From: Bacteroidota bacterium
GTDB lineage: Bacteria; Bacteroidota; Bacteroidia; Chitinophagales; Chitinophagaceae
Reading direction: 5' to 3'
Assembly: GCA_023422835.1 (NCBI GenBank)
Contig: JAFAGI010000013.1
Span: 62,001 to 126,000 of the forward strand
Length of the DNA: 64,000 bases
Below, piece after piece: positions 28,401 through 38,720 of the stretch. Below the pieces are notes generated by a model, which ran no database searches, was not told where the DNA came from, and saw only the letters and a list, made by a program, of their open reading frames with translations. Within the stretch, counting starts at the first letter, position 1, and every line of letters starts with the position of its first letter. Both the position numbers and the translations under genes were made by a program.

Positions 28401-29948
28401 TTACCTTCTTGGTGTATAACTCCTGCCTGGTGCTGCTGATCCGCCGGATTCGCTGCTGTTGGAAGGTGTGTAACTTCTGGAAGGCGTGTAACTTCTGCCC
28501 GGGGCCGAAGCCTCTACACTTCTTTGTACAGAAGGCGCTGGCGCAGGCATGGAACTCCTAGCAGGGGCTGTAGTTGACCTTTCCATACTGGGTGCACTGC
28601 TCCTTGATGGAGTATAGCTCCTTGAAGGCGAAGTGCCCGAATTACTTCTTTCATACTCTGATGAGCTTCTGGCTGGGGTATAGCTTCTGGTCGGTGCAGC
28701 GTTGCTCCTATTGTAGCTGTCATCGCTGCTGCTCCTGGAGGGAGTATAACTTCTGCTTGGCGCTGCACCTGTTCTTTCCATACTGGGCGCACTGCTTCTG
28801 GCTGGGGTATAGCTTCTGGTCGGTGCAGCGTTGCTCCTATTATAGCTGTCATCACTGCTGCTCCTGGAGGGAGTATAACTTCTGCTTGGCGCTGCACCTG
28901 AATTACTTCTTTCATACTCTGATGAACTTCTCGAAGGCGTATAGATTCTGCCGGGTGCCGAACTGCTCCTGTTATAGTCATCGCTGCTCCTGGAAGGAGT
29001 GTAACTTCTTGAAGGTGTGCTACCCTGGCGGTTTACGCTTTCTCCTGAACTCCTGTTTGGTGTATAAGTGCGGTCACTTGTGCCCCTGTATACAGCCAGC
29101 CTGTCGTTGGTGGTCCTGCCATTGTAAGAGCGGTCGTTGGTATTGACAATATTGTATGTTCTGATGTCTCTGCCGCTGTACCTGCGCACTTCATTGACAT
29201 TTGGCCCGGTGTAATAGCGGTCTCTGACACCATTGCCATAATAATTATTAATAATGGTTGTATTTTGTACATAGTAATTATTACGTGAGTAGGGAAGATA
29301 GTAATCGTACATATTGCGGTAGCCCATGTACCTGTGAGGCAGGAAGCTCCAGAAATGCACAGGTATCCTTCCAATGTTAATGCTTACGCCTACGCTCACG
29401 CCCGGACTCATCGGCGCCCATCCATAATAATCAGGGCCATTGCCCCAGCTTACCCATGCAGGGCCCCAGGTATAATCGGGCACCCAGAACCATCCGCCCA
29501 TGTAGCGGTCGTAGTCCCAGCGGCCATAGTGAAACGGCGCCCATCCCCAATCATAATTGGAAACCCAGTTCCAGCCGTAGTTGGTATTAACCCAATAGCC
29601 GTTGGTAGCGTAAGGCCTGAAGTTGGAGATCCGCGGAGTCCATACATTCCCATAAGTGGAATGTCTCCTCCAGGTACCGTGCGGGCTTAACTCCCTATAG
29701 AAATCATCGTAAGTGACCCTGTCGTAGCGGTCATTGCCATACCGCTCATTACCGTAGCGATCATTACGGTAGCGGTCGTTTCCATAACCGTAATTTTCGT
29801 AGCCGTCATCGTAATAACCATCGTCGCGGTTCCTGTTAGGGTAACCGTATCCGTAATCATCCTGGCCATAGATCCTTTGCGTAGTGCAACCGGAAACCAG
29901 CAAACCGAATGATACGGTAACTGCCAGGATGTATAAAAGTCTTTTCAT
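28401..29948 (-). CDS. DUF6600-family lipoprotein with Ser/Arg/Tyr-rich tandem-repeat tail
   Basis: A 515-residue lipoprotein whose signal peptide ends in LVSGCTTQ. Residues about 30-75 are a Tyr/Gly/Asp/Asn/Arg-rich low-complexity stretch (DRYGNERYGNDRY). Residues about 80-200 match the DUF6600 pattern: FYRELSPHGTWRRHSTYGNVW, NGYWVNTNYGWNWVSNYDWGW, APFHYGRWDYD and GPAWVSWGNGPDYYGWAPM. Residues about 300-515 are repeats of RSYTPSRSS-like units broken by serine, asparagine and alanine-rich spacers. The tail ends exactly in SYTPRR. The family is of unknown function and probably sits at the outer membrane. The repeat tail may bind surface polymers; that is speculation. Confidence 0.85.
   Translation of the reverse strand: MKRLLYILAVTVSFGLLVSGCTTQRIYGQDDYGYGYPNRNRDDGYYDDGYENYGYGNDRYRNDRYGNERYGNDRYDRVTYDDFYRELSPHGTWRRHSTYGNVWTPRISNFRPYATNGYWVNTNYGWNWVSNYDWGWAPFHYGRWDYDRYMGGWFWVPDYTWGPAWVSWGNGPDYYGWAPMSPGVSVGVSINIGRIPVHFWSFLPHRYMGYRNMYDYYLPYSRNNYYVQNTTIINNYYGNGVRDRYYTGPNVNEVRRYSGRDIRTYNIVNTNDRSYNGRTTNDRLAVYRGTSDRTYTPNRSSGESVNRQGSTPSRSYTPSRSSDDYNRSSSAPGRIYTPSRSSSEYERSNSGAAPSRSYTPSRSSSDDSYNRSNAAPTRSYTPARSSAPSMERTGAAPSRSYTPSRSSSDDSYNRSNAAPTRSYTPARSSSEYERSNSGTSPSRSYTPSRSSAPSMERSTTAPARSSMPAPAPSVQRSVEASAPGRSYTPSRSYTPSNSSESGGSAAPGRSYTPRR
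28666..28899. repeat. Two near-identical direct repeats, 129-bp period, inside the DUF6600 gene
   Basis: A block of about 105 bases beginning CTTCTGGCTGGGGTATAGCT at 28666 recurs at 28795, with only a couple of G/A differences. The period is 129 bp, or 43 codons, so recombination keeps the reading frame. Flanking sequence contains shorter, more diverged units. Confidence 0.9.
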
Positions 29949-30052
29949 CTTATATATTTTAAAGATTTAAAATCGAATTTCCATTCTTGTATATAAGACA
30001 GTATGATGACAAAAGGTTTAATGTTTCCTTAAGATAAGCTATCACCTTTCTT

Positions 30053-31156
30053 CTAAAGTTTTGTAAACAAGGCATGCTGGCTGGCCGTCTGAAAGTCGCG
30101 CCAGATCTGGTTTAGGGAAGAGTTGGCATTTGCACCGGTAAGTCCGGTGCATGGGTAAAGTTCGTTGACAACCTTGCGGCATGTAGCTACAAGATACTGG
30201 GCGTTATACGAGGCTTGTGAAAGCTGGTTTTGAGAAAGAGGCTTGCCTGCCTTGCATACATCCCAGCTCATACGTGTGGTGATTCTGAAGTTTTCACGGG
30301 CATTTTCAAGATTGGTCATCTGCTTCTTGAAAATATTTTTCAGCATAAAGTTTTGCGATAATTTCTGTCCGCTCTTATCATTTTTTTCTTCCCACAGTTC
30401 CAGGCACTCTTCCATAAAGTGAATGCAGATGCCGCTGATCGTGGCAGCCAGTGTTATTTCTGCGAATTGCAGAAAAGGGTAATTGTACAAAGCGCCGTCG
30501 GGAGTGTTTACTGCGTTTATCTCAAAAGTTCTTACGGCAGGGATATTTTTTTCATGTACTTCAAAAGAATGGCTCGCCGAAGCCAGCAGTCCCAGTGTAT
30601 TCCACGAATTTACCATTTCTACTTCCTCTTTTAAAAAACAGAAAGGCTTTATCAACCGCTCGCCAGATGCGCTGGTTACCGGGATGCCGTCTTTCAATAT
30701 CAGGCAGTTGGCAGTAAAATAGGTTGCATATGGTGCACCGGTAGCATATTTCCACAAGCCGGACACCAGGTAGGAGCCGTCATCGCACAGCTCAGCCGTA
30801 CCACCAACCTCACCGCTGCCTGCCATGCAGAATTTTTCGTTTTCAATCAACTGGCGTGTAAATGCTTCATCCATAAACCCTGCGAACCAGCCGGCACCGC
30901 TGCAAAGTGTAAACACCCAGCCTGCACTGCCATCAGCCCATCCCACGGCCTCTTCAAACGCTGCCAGTTCCGTGAGCGGCCATTCTCCGCCGCCATAGCG
31001 TTTTGGCACCAATGCCTTGAACCAGTTTTCTGTATGAAAAAGCTTCAGCTGGTTGTAACGCAGTTCTTTTTTCTCTTCGGCTACATGTGCATATAAACGC
31101 AGGTTTCTAACCCACTCCTGTTTTAAAAGACCCGACGGATGATTTTTGAGATACAT
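30053..31156 (-). CDS. Acyl-CoA dehydrogenase-like flavoprotein
   Basis: A 367-residue protein with the acyl-CoA dehydrogenase fold. The N-terminal helical part contains LVPKRYGGGEWPLTELAAFEEA, the middle FCMAGSGEVGGTAELCDDGSYLVSGLWKYATG is the beta domain, and the C-terminal helices end in WRDFQTASQHALF. The last pattern resembles the HsaA/DszC-type flavin monooxygenase branch (WRD..T...H) rather than true acyl-CoA dehydrogenases, and the catalytic Glu of the latter is not evident. The substrate is unknown, and no reductase or CoA ligase is adjacent on this strand. It is somewhat shorter than the usual 380-400 residues. Confidence 0.8.
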   Translation of the reverse strand: MYLKNHPSGLLKQEWVRNLRLYAHVAEEKKELRYNQLKLFHTENWFKALVPKRYGGGEWPLTELAAFEEAVGWADGSAGWVFTLCSGAGWFAGFMDEAFTRQLIENEKFCMAGSGEVGGTAELCDDGSYLVSGLWKYATGAPYATYFTANCLILKDGIPVTSASGERLIKPFCFLKEEVEMVNSWNTLGLLASASHSFEVHEKNIPAVRTFEINAVNTPDGALYNYPFLQFAEITLAATISGICIHFMEECLELWEEKNDKSGQKLSQNFMLKNIFKKQMTNLENARENFRITTRMSWDVCKAGKPLSQNQLSQASYNAQYLVATCRKVVNELYPCTGLTGANANSSLNQIWRDFQTASQHALFTKL

Positions 31157-31254
31157 GAATTAAGCTGCCGTAATAGTTGATTTAGAATATTCTACAAGAA
31201 TACAGAAAAAAAAGTAGTGTGCATTGGTTTTAAGATAAGTTTTGTAAAATGCTA

Positions 31255-32409
31255 CTACTTCCATTGATTGATCATTTCCATAAAAGAATTTAAGTTGGGA
31301 TATTTCGAACAAACAATTTTGTTATGCTCGTACATCAATCGCTCTTTTTGCTCTGAAGACAAATTCATATCCATCGCTTCAGAAAAAATCTCAATACGTC
31401 TGCGTAATTCAGGTAAGAAATCGTTGGAGGCAAAGCCCTTCCAGCCAGTTTTTAAGCAATGTTCTTTCAAAGGCTTATAATAAAGTAGCCCTGTAAACAT
31501 TTCCTCATACTTATATTCATATTTTCCATTGTTGTCAGGAGGAATTACATCAAATGCAGCTTTTCCGAAAGGTGTATTATTCAAGTCAAAACCCACACTT
31601 TTTTTATTTAACGATTCAAAGTAAAAATCCCACTTTCCATTTTGAACGATTGTATAATTGTTTATCTGTGGTATAGCCAAACCCATCAGATAAATCCCGG
31701 CTACCCTGTTTTTATAGCGATTGTACAAATATTCACCTGTATTATGTAATCTTTCATTTAAGAAGGTATGGCTCTTCAAGAAAGCATGCTTATAGTTCAT
31801 TATAACCAAGGCTTTCTTTAGTTTTAATTTGTCGAATTTCTCTGCAACGTTTATACCCATTAAACTGTCTCTGTGGGATCTATTCGTATAATATCTTCTA
31901 TAATCTGCCGCTGACTTTATTTGTGCCCAATCAAATGATTGGTCTATAGGATGCATCTGAAGTTTTAAAGCAGGTTGTAGCCTTTGATTCATATTAAATA
32001 CTGTATTTATCAGCCATGGATAGCTATGCGGCTCCCAATATGGCTGATCAAAAATGTCTCTGTAAACTGCAAGTAATCTATTATCAGAATTTATGGAAGT
32101 GGTATTTTTACTTTGTAAAAATTTATTGAGACGTGCATCCATATTTACACATCCCAATTCAGTGAATATATGCCCTACGTTTTTTATAAAATAAGGATCT
32201 TCTATAATCTCCTTCACTAATTCGTATTGTGTAAATTCTTTGTGGTCTCGTTCACACAAAATTACAATATCATATTTTTTAAATTGATTAATGACGTAAT
32301 CTTTAGCCGAAGTTTTCTGCTGATTGAGAAATAAAACAAATTCCTTATCCATCTTCTGTGAAAGAACAATTAAGGGCAATAAGCAAAGTGTAAATAATAT
32401 ACTTTTCAT
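31255..32409 (-). CDS. Exported erythromycin-esterase/ChaN-like fold protein (tentative)
   Basis: A 384-residue exported protein (signal MKSILFTLCLLPLIVLSQ). The segment YDIVILCERDHKEFTQYELVKEII followed by HIFTELGCVN has the strand-loop-helix pattern of erythromycin esterase and ChaN-type folds, where a GExxH-like loop is catalytic or ligand-binding. Here the glycine is Cys and the loop reads C-E-R-D-H. A later KKALVIMNYKHAF could supply another His. I do not recognise a precise family. The gene is visibly more AT-rich than acs and the acyl-CoA dehydrogenase-like gene on either side, which suggests separate ancestry. It is divergent from acs. Confidence 0.55.
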   Translation of the reverse strand: MKSILFTLCLLPLIVLSQKMDKEFVLFLNQQKTSAKDYVINQFKKYDIVILCERDHKEFTQYELVKEIIEDPYFIKNVGHIFTELGCVNMDARLNKFLQSKNTTSINSDNRLLAVYRDIFDQPYWEPHSYPWLINTVFNMNQRLQPALKLQMHPIDQSFDWAQIKSAADYRRYYTNRSHRDSLMGINVAEKFDKLKLKKALVIMNYKHAFLKSHTFLNERLHNTGEYLYNRYKNRVAGIYLMGLAIPQINNYTIVQNGKWDFYFESLNKKSVGFDLNNTPFGKAAFDVIPPDNNGKYEYKYEEMFTGLLYYKPLKEHCLKTGWKGFASNDFLPELRRRIEIFSEAMDMNLSSEQKERLMYEHNKIVCSKYPNLNSFMEMINQWK

Positions 32410-32586
32410 AATTTATGCTGAACTATCCAGTAAATTAATTATTAAATCCCATTTAGCGTATAATAAAGATAAACAACTCATGCCATGGCTATACTTTGTG
32501 TCTGAAAAATATTTTTTAGTTTGGGCATTACCAATGTTTGTTTTATTTTTATTATTCCTATCAGGATAACTAAAAACTAATTGTAC

Positions 32587-34497
<1,911 letters not shown>

Positions 34498-34595
34498 GGA
34501 TTGTTGTTTAACATAAGCTGAAAAACTTCCGGGCACTGTTGTTGGCAGCGGTGCCCGGTGATTACCGATCTCAAAGTTTAAAATAGCTGTCTTCT

Positions 34596-34681
34596 GCTGT
34601 TCGGAATTTGTATTTGCTGTTCGGAATTTGTCTTTCTGCTGTTCGGAATTTGTAATTACGAAACCATATCTCCGGATTTAT
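34596..34681. repeat. Left boundary repeat of island: three GCTGTTCGGAATTTGT units plus palindrome
   Basis: The 16-mer GCTGTTCGGAATTTGT occurs at 34596, 34616 and 34638, a spacing of 20-22 bases. The last copy runs into AATTACGAA, forming the imperfect palindrome TTCGGAATT-TGT-AATTACGAA, followed by ACCATATCTCCGGATTTAT. The same order of elements recurs in the same orientation at 45181-45240. I interpret it as the terminus of a mobile element. Confidence 0.85.
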
Positions 34682-34711
34682 CATCCGCGCTTACTGTGAA
34701 CGGTTCGCTGC

Positions 34712-34813
34712 TTTGCGTTCGGGCGGGAAATCGAAGCACAAAAGCTGGTTTTGTTACTAAAGCGCAATTGAAAACTGGCGTTGAGTTTTGCACTTAAGCC
34801 CGCCTGACGCAAA
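34712..34813. repeat. attC-like imperfect inverted repeat
   Basis: Arms TTTGCGTTCGGGCGGG (34712-34727) and CCCGCCTGACGCAAA (34799-34813) can pair with a two-base bulge or mismatch, giving a structure of about 100 nt with an inner AAAACT/AGTTTT pair. It is followed six bases later by TGTTGGACTAAC. The size and layout recall integron attC sites, but the canonical core sites are not clearly present. Confidence 0.55.
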
Positions 34814-34818
34814 ACCTT

Positions 34819-34887
34819 TGTTGGACTAACCTTCGGTAGCTTTATCAATTGCTTAAATCAGTTACTTTGTAAAGTTAAATAAAAAAA
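34819..34887. repeat. Inner direct repeat, left copy (about 69 bp)
   Basis: TGTTGGACTAACCTTCGGTA and the following sequence up to the TTACTTTGTAAAGTTAA and A-rich tail match 44843-44910 with roughly ten differences by eye. In the right copy this segment directly precedes the integrase start, so it probably holds a promoter (TTACTTTG resembles the -7 box). Confidence 0.85.
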
Positions 34888-34911
34888 CGGATGAAACCCA
34901 CGAGCAAAAAA

Positions 34912-34946
34912 AAGAGACCTTTCTAAAAGTCTCTTCGGTTTTTTTT
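34912..34946. terminator. AGAGAC/GTCTCT hairpin with T-tract
   Basis: AAGAGAC and GTCTCTT pair over a 10-base loop. An A-run precedes it and eight T follow it after TCGG, so it may terminate in both directions. Similar hairpins recur at 36111, 37102 and 43125 in the island. Confidence 0.7.
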
Positions 34947-35071
34947 AAACTTTTTACGGTAAAACCTATAATGCTACATAACCTTCCGTTCAACAACAAT
35001 TTCATATTTGGACTACCAGCGACCAACCGAAGTTATTTATCGGTCAGCTATTAATACACCTCTTGTAATAT

Positions 35072-35848
35072 CTATTTTTTATAATAATCTCCGGCTAAAC
35101 TTCCACCGCCGCCACAAAAGAAATTTAGTGCGAATCTATCTTCAAATTTCGAAGTAAATACTTCAGCTGTTTTATCCTTAAATAAAATCGTCATTGTACC
35201 TTTTAAGTTTTTATTGATGGTTTTTAAATCAACATCAATCTGATTATTCACTAACTTTCCTTTGCCCTCAAACGTACAACCTTTCACAGCACCGGTAAAT
35301 GAAATTTTCACAGAATAAATACTGTCATTTTCAGATTTCAATTCCAGAATTTGGTTGTATCCTTTTCCGCTGGCGCTGGTGTTATACGTACCGTTCAACT
35401 GAGCAGGTGTATATGCTTTTACTTCTTTAAAAATATAATCTTTGGCTAATTCTCCGCTTACTTCTTTCTTATCAGCATCCAATCTTACCAAGGTTTTGTT
35501 GGGCTTTACCAGATAATATTCTGTGGGCGAATTTGGGATGGATACTTCAATAATATCATCATTCTTTGTCCAGGTACCATACTCGTTTTCAGAAGTACCG
35601 TCGCTGTCTAAATACGATGTACTTTTAACCGCTTTCTTATCTTTTTGAAAGGTAATATAGGTTTCGATACCCATGCAATCTGCACAAGGCAATGTTGCAG
35701 TGTAGATTCCTGAAGAAAAATCATTATTTTGCTGTGTCTCTGTTTTTGTCTGCTCTTTATTGCCAGTGTCATCGGTTGATTTACTGTCGCTGCAAGAAAC
35801 AAAAATGGTGGTTAGTACTGCTAAGGTTAAAAATTTAAATGTGTTCAT
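35072..35848 (-). CDS. NlpE-like lipoprotein (copper resistance NlpE N-terminal domain)
   Basis: A lipoprotein of about 258 residues. ATG 35848 opens a signal peptide ending in the lipobox IFVSCSDS, so it is preferred over an upstream start 36 codons earlier. After a Thr/Gln-rich linker comes YTATLPCADCMGIETYITF, the hallmark of the NlpE N-terminal domain, with a CxxC pair that in E. coli takes part in envelope-stress (Cpx) signalling. The C-terminal half contains a second lipocalin-like repeat (LNGTYNTSASGKGYNQILELK) and ends in a Gly-rich CGGGGSLAGDYYKK. The exact role is inferred: envelope copper or redox stress. It stands alone on the minus strand inside the island, with the repeats on both sides. 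Confidence 0.8.
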   Translation of the reverse strand: MNTFKFLTLAVLTTIFVSCSDSKSTDDTGNKEQTKTETQQNNDFSSGIYTATLPCADCMGIETYITFQKDKKAVKSTSYLDSDGTSENEYGTWTKNDDIIEVSIPNSPTEYYLVKPNKTLVRLDADKKEVSGELAKDYIFKEVKAYTPAQLNGTYNTSASGKGYNQILELKSENDSIYSVKISFTGAVKGCTFEGKGKLVNNQIDVDLKTINKNLKGTMTILFKDKTAEVFTSKFEDRFALNFFCGGGGSLAGDYYKK

Positions 35849-36321
35849 TATTTTTTTTATTGAGATTAATTTAAAATGTTTGATTACCCAATTATTAATT
35901 ATAGAATTCCGATTAAGGCCTTGAGAAGTATTAGAATAAAAAAAATTTGAAGTCATTATTTTTGAGATAAGAATAAATTTCCATCGAAAAATTGCAGTTA
36001 TCGTTGAAGGTGAATTCCCATATTAAAAAAAACAGACTTAATTTTTGGTAGCTTAACTACTCGCACTACTTTGTAAAGACATTAAAAAAGGCTACAACTT
36101 ACTTACAAAAAAGAGACCATTCTGGAATTCTCTTCAATCTTTTTAAAAATTTTTTACGGAAACCCGGAATGTTGGAAACTCCCGAAGGTTCCTTTTAACA
36201 GGACTTTATCTCAACATTTTTATTACTTATTTTGCTACGATGATTTTTTGATTAATTGTTGGCTTTCCAAGCGAGACGAAAATTTGGTTATTGGCGGCGT
36301 ATTATAATAATAATAATAAAT
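35849..36321. other. Repeat-bearing intergenic region inside the island
   Basis: No gene is seen. The segment 36040-36090 (TTAATTTTTGGTAGCTTAAC, then ACTACTTTGTAAAG) is related to the inner direct repeats at 34819 and 44843. The hairpin at 36111-36135 (AAGAG ... CTCTT) and the TTTTTTACGG stretch after it resemble those at 34912-34970. A short TAA/TAATAA microsatellite precedes 36322. Confidence 0.6.
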
Positions 36322-36960
36322 TTATTTCGCAAAATCGAACAAAAACACTTTTAAGAAATAGTCTTTTTTATATTCTAAACATAATTTATTTACTTCTACA
36401 ACTAAACTGATTTGTTCATCATTAAGCTTTGAGTAATCTTTTACACGTTTTGGATAATCAGAAATACTTAACATATATTCTATTGTTGCAATAAATTCAT
36501 TTGAAAATTCATATTCAATTAATTGCCAACTATAATCAATATAACTTACTAAAAGTTTAAACTCCAATGGATTTTTCGGAACATTGTAAATCTCTGAATC
36601 AGGATGAGCAAATTCTTTTCCTCTTCTCCAAGTATGTGCAACAATGTTATTTCTAAACTCTTTTAATTTCCATTGTCTAATTTTGGAAAAAATAGGTTTG
36701 TTTATATTTTTGATTTCTTTAATTCTTTTTTTGTAATTATCTAAATTTTTGATTGTGACAAACTTATCATATTCCTCACAATAACTTACAGTTTCAAGAA
36801 TAATATAATAAAGCAAACTTGTATCAGTTCTTTCAAATCCTTTCGTAAATTCTTGATCATTCCCAACTTTAAGCCAAAGATTATTGATTGCTTCTTTGCA
36901 TTTGAATAAAATAAATAGACTTTCGTACAAATCTTGTTGTTCTTTCTGTGGAATTGTCAT
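36322..36960 (-). CDS. AT-rich hypothetical protein with RNxxxAH (HEPN-like) motif
   Basis: A 212-residue soluble, predicted all-helical protein. I do not recognise a named family. The central motif EFRNNIVAHTWRRGKEFAH contains R-x5-H, similar to the Rx4-6H active motif of HEPN-domain ribonucleases and helper proteins, and its setting in a helical protein fits, but this is only suggestive. The start MTIPQKEQQDLYESLF at ATG 36960 is preferred; an upstream ATG in frame would place the CGTTAGCTGCAATTTATCC sequence inside the coding region. The gene is strikingly AT-rich compared with its neighbours and stands alone, as expected of a cassette-borne gene. Confidence 0.6.
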   Translation of the reverse strand: MTIPQKEQQDLYESLFILFKCKEAINNLWLKVGNDQEFTKGFERTDTSLLYYIILETVSYCEEYDKFVTIKNLDNYKKRIKEIKNINKPIFSKIRQWKLKEFRNNIVAHTWRRGKEFAHPDSEIYNVPKNPLEFKLLVSYIDYSWQLIEYEFSNEFIATIEYMLSISDYPKRVKDYSKLNDEQISLVVEVNKLCLEYKKDYFLKVFLFDFAK

Positions 36961-37101
36961 GGATAAATTGCAGCTAACGGAAAAAGTATTGGCGAAGGCG
37001 GGCATAATTTAACTGAAAGTTCAATTTCGGACCATTCGTAGCCAATATATTTTTAATGGAACTAAGTTAATTAAAAAACGAATGAAAACCGCACAAAAAA
37101 A

Positions 37102-37125
37102 AAGAGACCTTTCTGGAAGTCTCTT
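37102..37125. terminator. AGAGAC/GTCTCT hairpin downstream of ohr
   Basis: AAGAGAC and GTCTCTT pair over a 10-base loop, preceded on the plus strand by nine A, which form a T-tract for minus-strand transcription. It lies 20 bases beyond the ohr stop and fits as its terminator. The preceding sequence (AAGTTAATTAAAAAACGAAT) matches the region before the hairpin at 34912. Confidence 0.75.
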
Positions 37126-37144
37126 CAATCTCTGCAAGGAAACA

Positions 37145-37567
37145 CTAATTATTGGTCACGGACAATTTCACTTCGATATTATTTCTGGTGGCATTAGAAT
37201 AAGGGCAAATCTGATGCGCTTTTTCTGTAAGTTCCTGCGCTTCTTCCAGGGAAACACCCGGGATATTTACATCGAGTTCCACGGCAAGCGCGAATCCGCC
37301 GTTTTCAATTTGGCCTATGCTTACTTTGGCTGTTACTGCGGTTTCACCGGTTTCGGTTTTAGATAGCATAATGACTCTGTTCAGGGCACTGTCAAAACAG
37401 GCGGAATATCCTGCCGCAAAAAGCATTTCCGGATTTGAGAAATCATCATTCGCGCCGCCCAGTGCTTTTGGCATTCGTACTGCTAAATCTATAACGCCAT
37501 TGTCGCTTTTCACCTGGCCGTTTCTGCCACCCATTGCGGTGACACTGGTAGTGTACATTGGTTTCAT
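37145..37567 (-). CDS. ohr: Organic hydroperoxide resistance protein (Ohr/OsmC family)
   Basis: A 140-residue thiol peroxidase that reduces organic and fatty-acid hydroperoxides with lipoyl-protein electrons. Both catalytic cysteines are present: Cys57 in FAAGYSACFDSAL and Cys121 in AHQICPYSNATR. The N-terminus (MYTTSVTAMGGRNGQVKSDNG) and MPKALGGANDDFSNPEMLFA are diagnostic of Ohr rather than OsmC. It lies three bases after the ohrR stop and is the last gene of the nfsB-ohrR-ohr operon. A hairpin terminator follows. Confidence 0.96.
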   Translation of the reverse strand: MKPMYTTSVTAMGGRNGQVKSDNGVIDLAVRMPKALGGANDDFSNPEMLFAAGYSACFDSALNRVIMLSKTETGETAVTAKVSIGQIENGGFALAVELDVNIPGVSLEEAQELTEKAHQICPYSNATRNNIEVKLSVTNN

Positions 37568-37570
37568 AAG

Positions 37571-38008
37571 TTACTTTTTTAAATTATTGATTAATTGGGT
37601 TAAGGTCTCTTTAAAATTTTCGAGATCTTCAATTTTAATATTGATTTGCGAAAGAAGTTTTTGCGGAATGCTGCACGCCTGCTGTCTCAAATCTTTACCG
37701 TGTTCGGTGAGGAACAGCAGCACCATTCTTTCATCGCTCTTGTTTCTGATTCTGTTGATTAAGCCTTTGCTTTCGAGTCTTTTAAGCACTGGGGTCAAAG
37801 TGCCGCTATCCAGAAAAAGTTTTTCGCCGATAGCGGATACTGCCAGGCCTTCCTGTTCCCAAAGGACCATCATCACGAGGTATTGTGGGTAGGTTAAATC
37901 CAGTTCCTCCAGAATAGGCCTGTACAGTCCCGTAATTTCCTTGGAAAGAACGTAGAGCGGAAAGCAGATTTGTTGATCAAGGTTTAAAGATTTCGATTTT
38001 TCCATCAT
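37571..38008 (-). CDS. ohrR: MarR-family peroxide-sensing repressor, OhrR-like
   Basis: A 145-residue winged-helix MarR-type regulator. The sensing Cys of OhrR is at residue 15 (QQICFPLYVLSKEI), followed by the Tyr-bearing helix GLYRPILEELDLTYPQYLVMMVLWE. The recognition helix is FLDSGTLTPVLKRLESKGLI and the wing NKSDERMVLLFLT. Oxidation of the N-terminal Cys by organic peroxide normally releases the repressor from DNA. Its position between nfsB and ohr supports this role. The probable operator is the dyad at 38734-38774 upstream of nfsB, which would make the operon self-regulated. Confidence 0.93.
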   Translation of the reverse strand: MMEKSKSLNLDQQICFPLYVLSKEITGLYRPILEELDLTYPQYLVMMVLWEQEGLAVSAIGEKLFLDSGTLTPVLKRLESKGLINRIRNKSDERMVLLFLTEHGKDLRQQACSIPQKLLSQINIKIEDLENFKETLTQLINNLKK

Positions 38009-38024
38009 TTGCAGGGAAGCTCAT

Positions 38025-38657
38025 TTATTGCGAAATAACGAATTCCTCCATTGGGATTCTTACTTTTTTCATACTGGACAGCCAGTCTCTTTCTTCGTCG
38101 CGGTAGCCAAGATAAAGCAAGCTTACACTTTTTAAGCCCATTTCGCGCAGACCTAAAATTTCATCCACCACTTCATTGCTGAAACCTTCGGCTGGTGTGC
38201 TGTCGATTTTCAGTTCAGCAGCTTGGGCCATTGCCAAGGCAAGAGCAATATAGGTTTGGCGCGCTGTATGTGCAAAATGCTGATCTGGAGTTTGCGCTCC
38301 GTACATTTTTTTCAGCTGATCGGTGTAGCGCCCGAATCTGCCTCTTGGCAATTCTCGCACATCGGTGTGATAATCATAAACTTTGTCAATTTTTTCCTCG
38401 GAATAGCTGTCCCAGGCTGCAAAAACTAAGACATGAGAACAATCTTTCATTACTTGCGGATTTAGAGCACCTGTCACCATTTTTTCTTTTAGTTCCTGGT
38501 TCTCCACAGAAATAATTCTGAAGGGTTGAAGTCCGGATGAAGTTGGAGCCAACCTGGCCGCTTCTAAGATGCGGTTTAAATCTTCCTTTGCAACTTTTTT
38601 GGTTGGGTCATACGCCTTTACTGCATGTCTCCATTGTAGATTTTCTAATAATGACAT
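38025..38657 (-). CDS. NAD(P)H nitroreductase, NfsB-like
   Basis: A 210-residue FMN-dependent nitroreductase of the NfsB family. It shows WRHAVKAYDPTKKV (FMN phosphate-binding Arg/His region), LAPTSSGLQPFRIISVEN, AHTARQTYIALALAMAQAAEL, the GFSNEVVDEILGL stretch and a C-terminal GYRDEERDW. Such enzymes reduce nitroaromatics and quinones. As the first gene of the operon with ohrR and ohr, 16 bases upstream of ohrR, it probably belongs to the same peroxide or electrophile response. Confidence 0.92.
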   Translation of the reverse strand: MSLLENLQWRHAVKAYDPTKKVAKEDLNRILEAARLAPTSSGLQPFRIISVENQELKEKMVTGALNPQVMKDCSHVLVFAAWDSYSEEKIDKVYDYHTDVRELPRGRFGRYTDQLKKMYGAQTPDQHFAHTARQTYIALALAMAQAAELKIDSTPAEGFSNEVVDEILGLREMGLKSVSLLYLGYRDEERDWLSSMKKVRIPMEEFVISQ

Positions 38658-38720
38658 TTATATTGTATTTTAAATTAGTGAAATATTTTTTTAAACTTTT
38701 GTAGTCTAAAAATTCTTCTG

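Noticed and set aside
28401..29040. Regular repeats considered as a CRISPR array
   Set aside because: The repeats are inside a coding frame, keep a period divisible by three, vary in sequence and have no constant spacer length.
34596..34653. Three 16-bp repeats considered as a CRISPR or iteron set
   Set aside because: Spacing is only 20-22 bases, there is no cas or rep gene, and the same block recurs at the other edge of the island, which fits an element end better.
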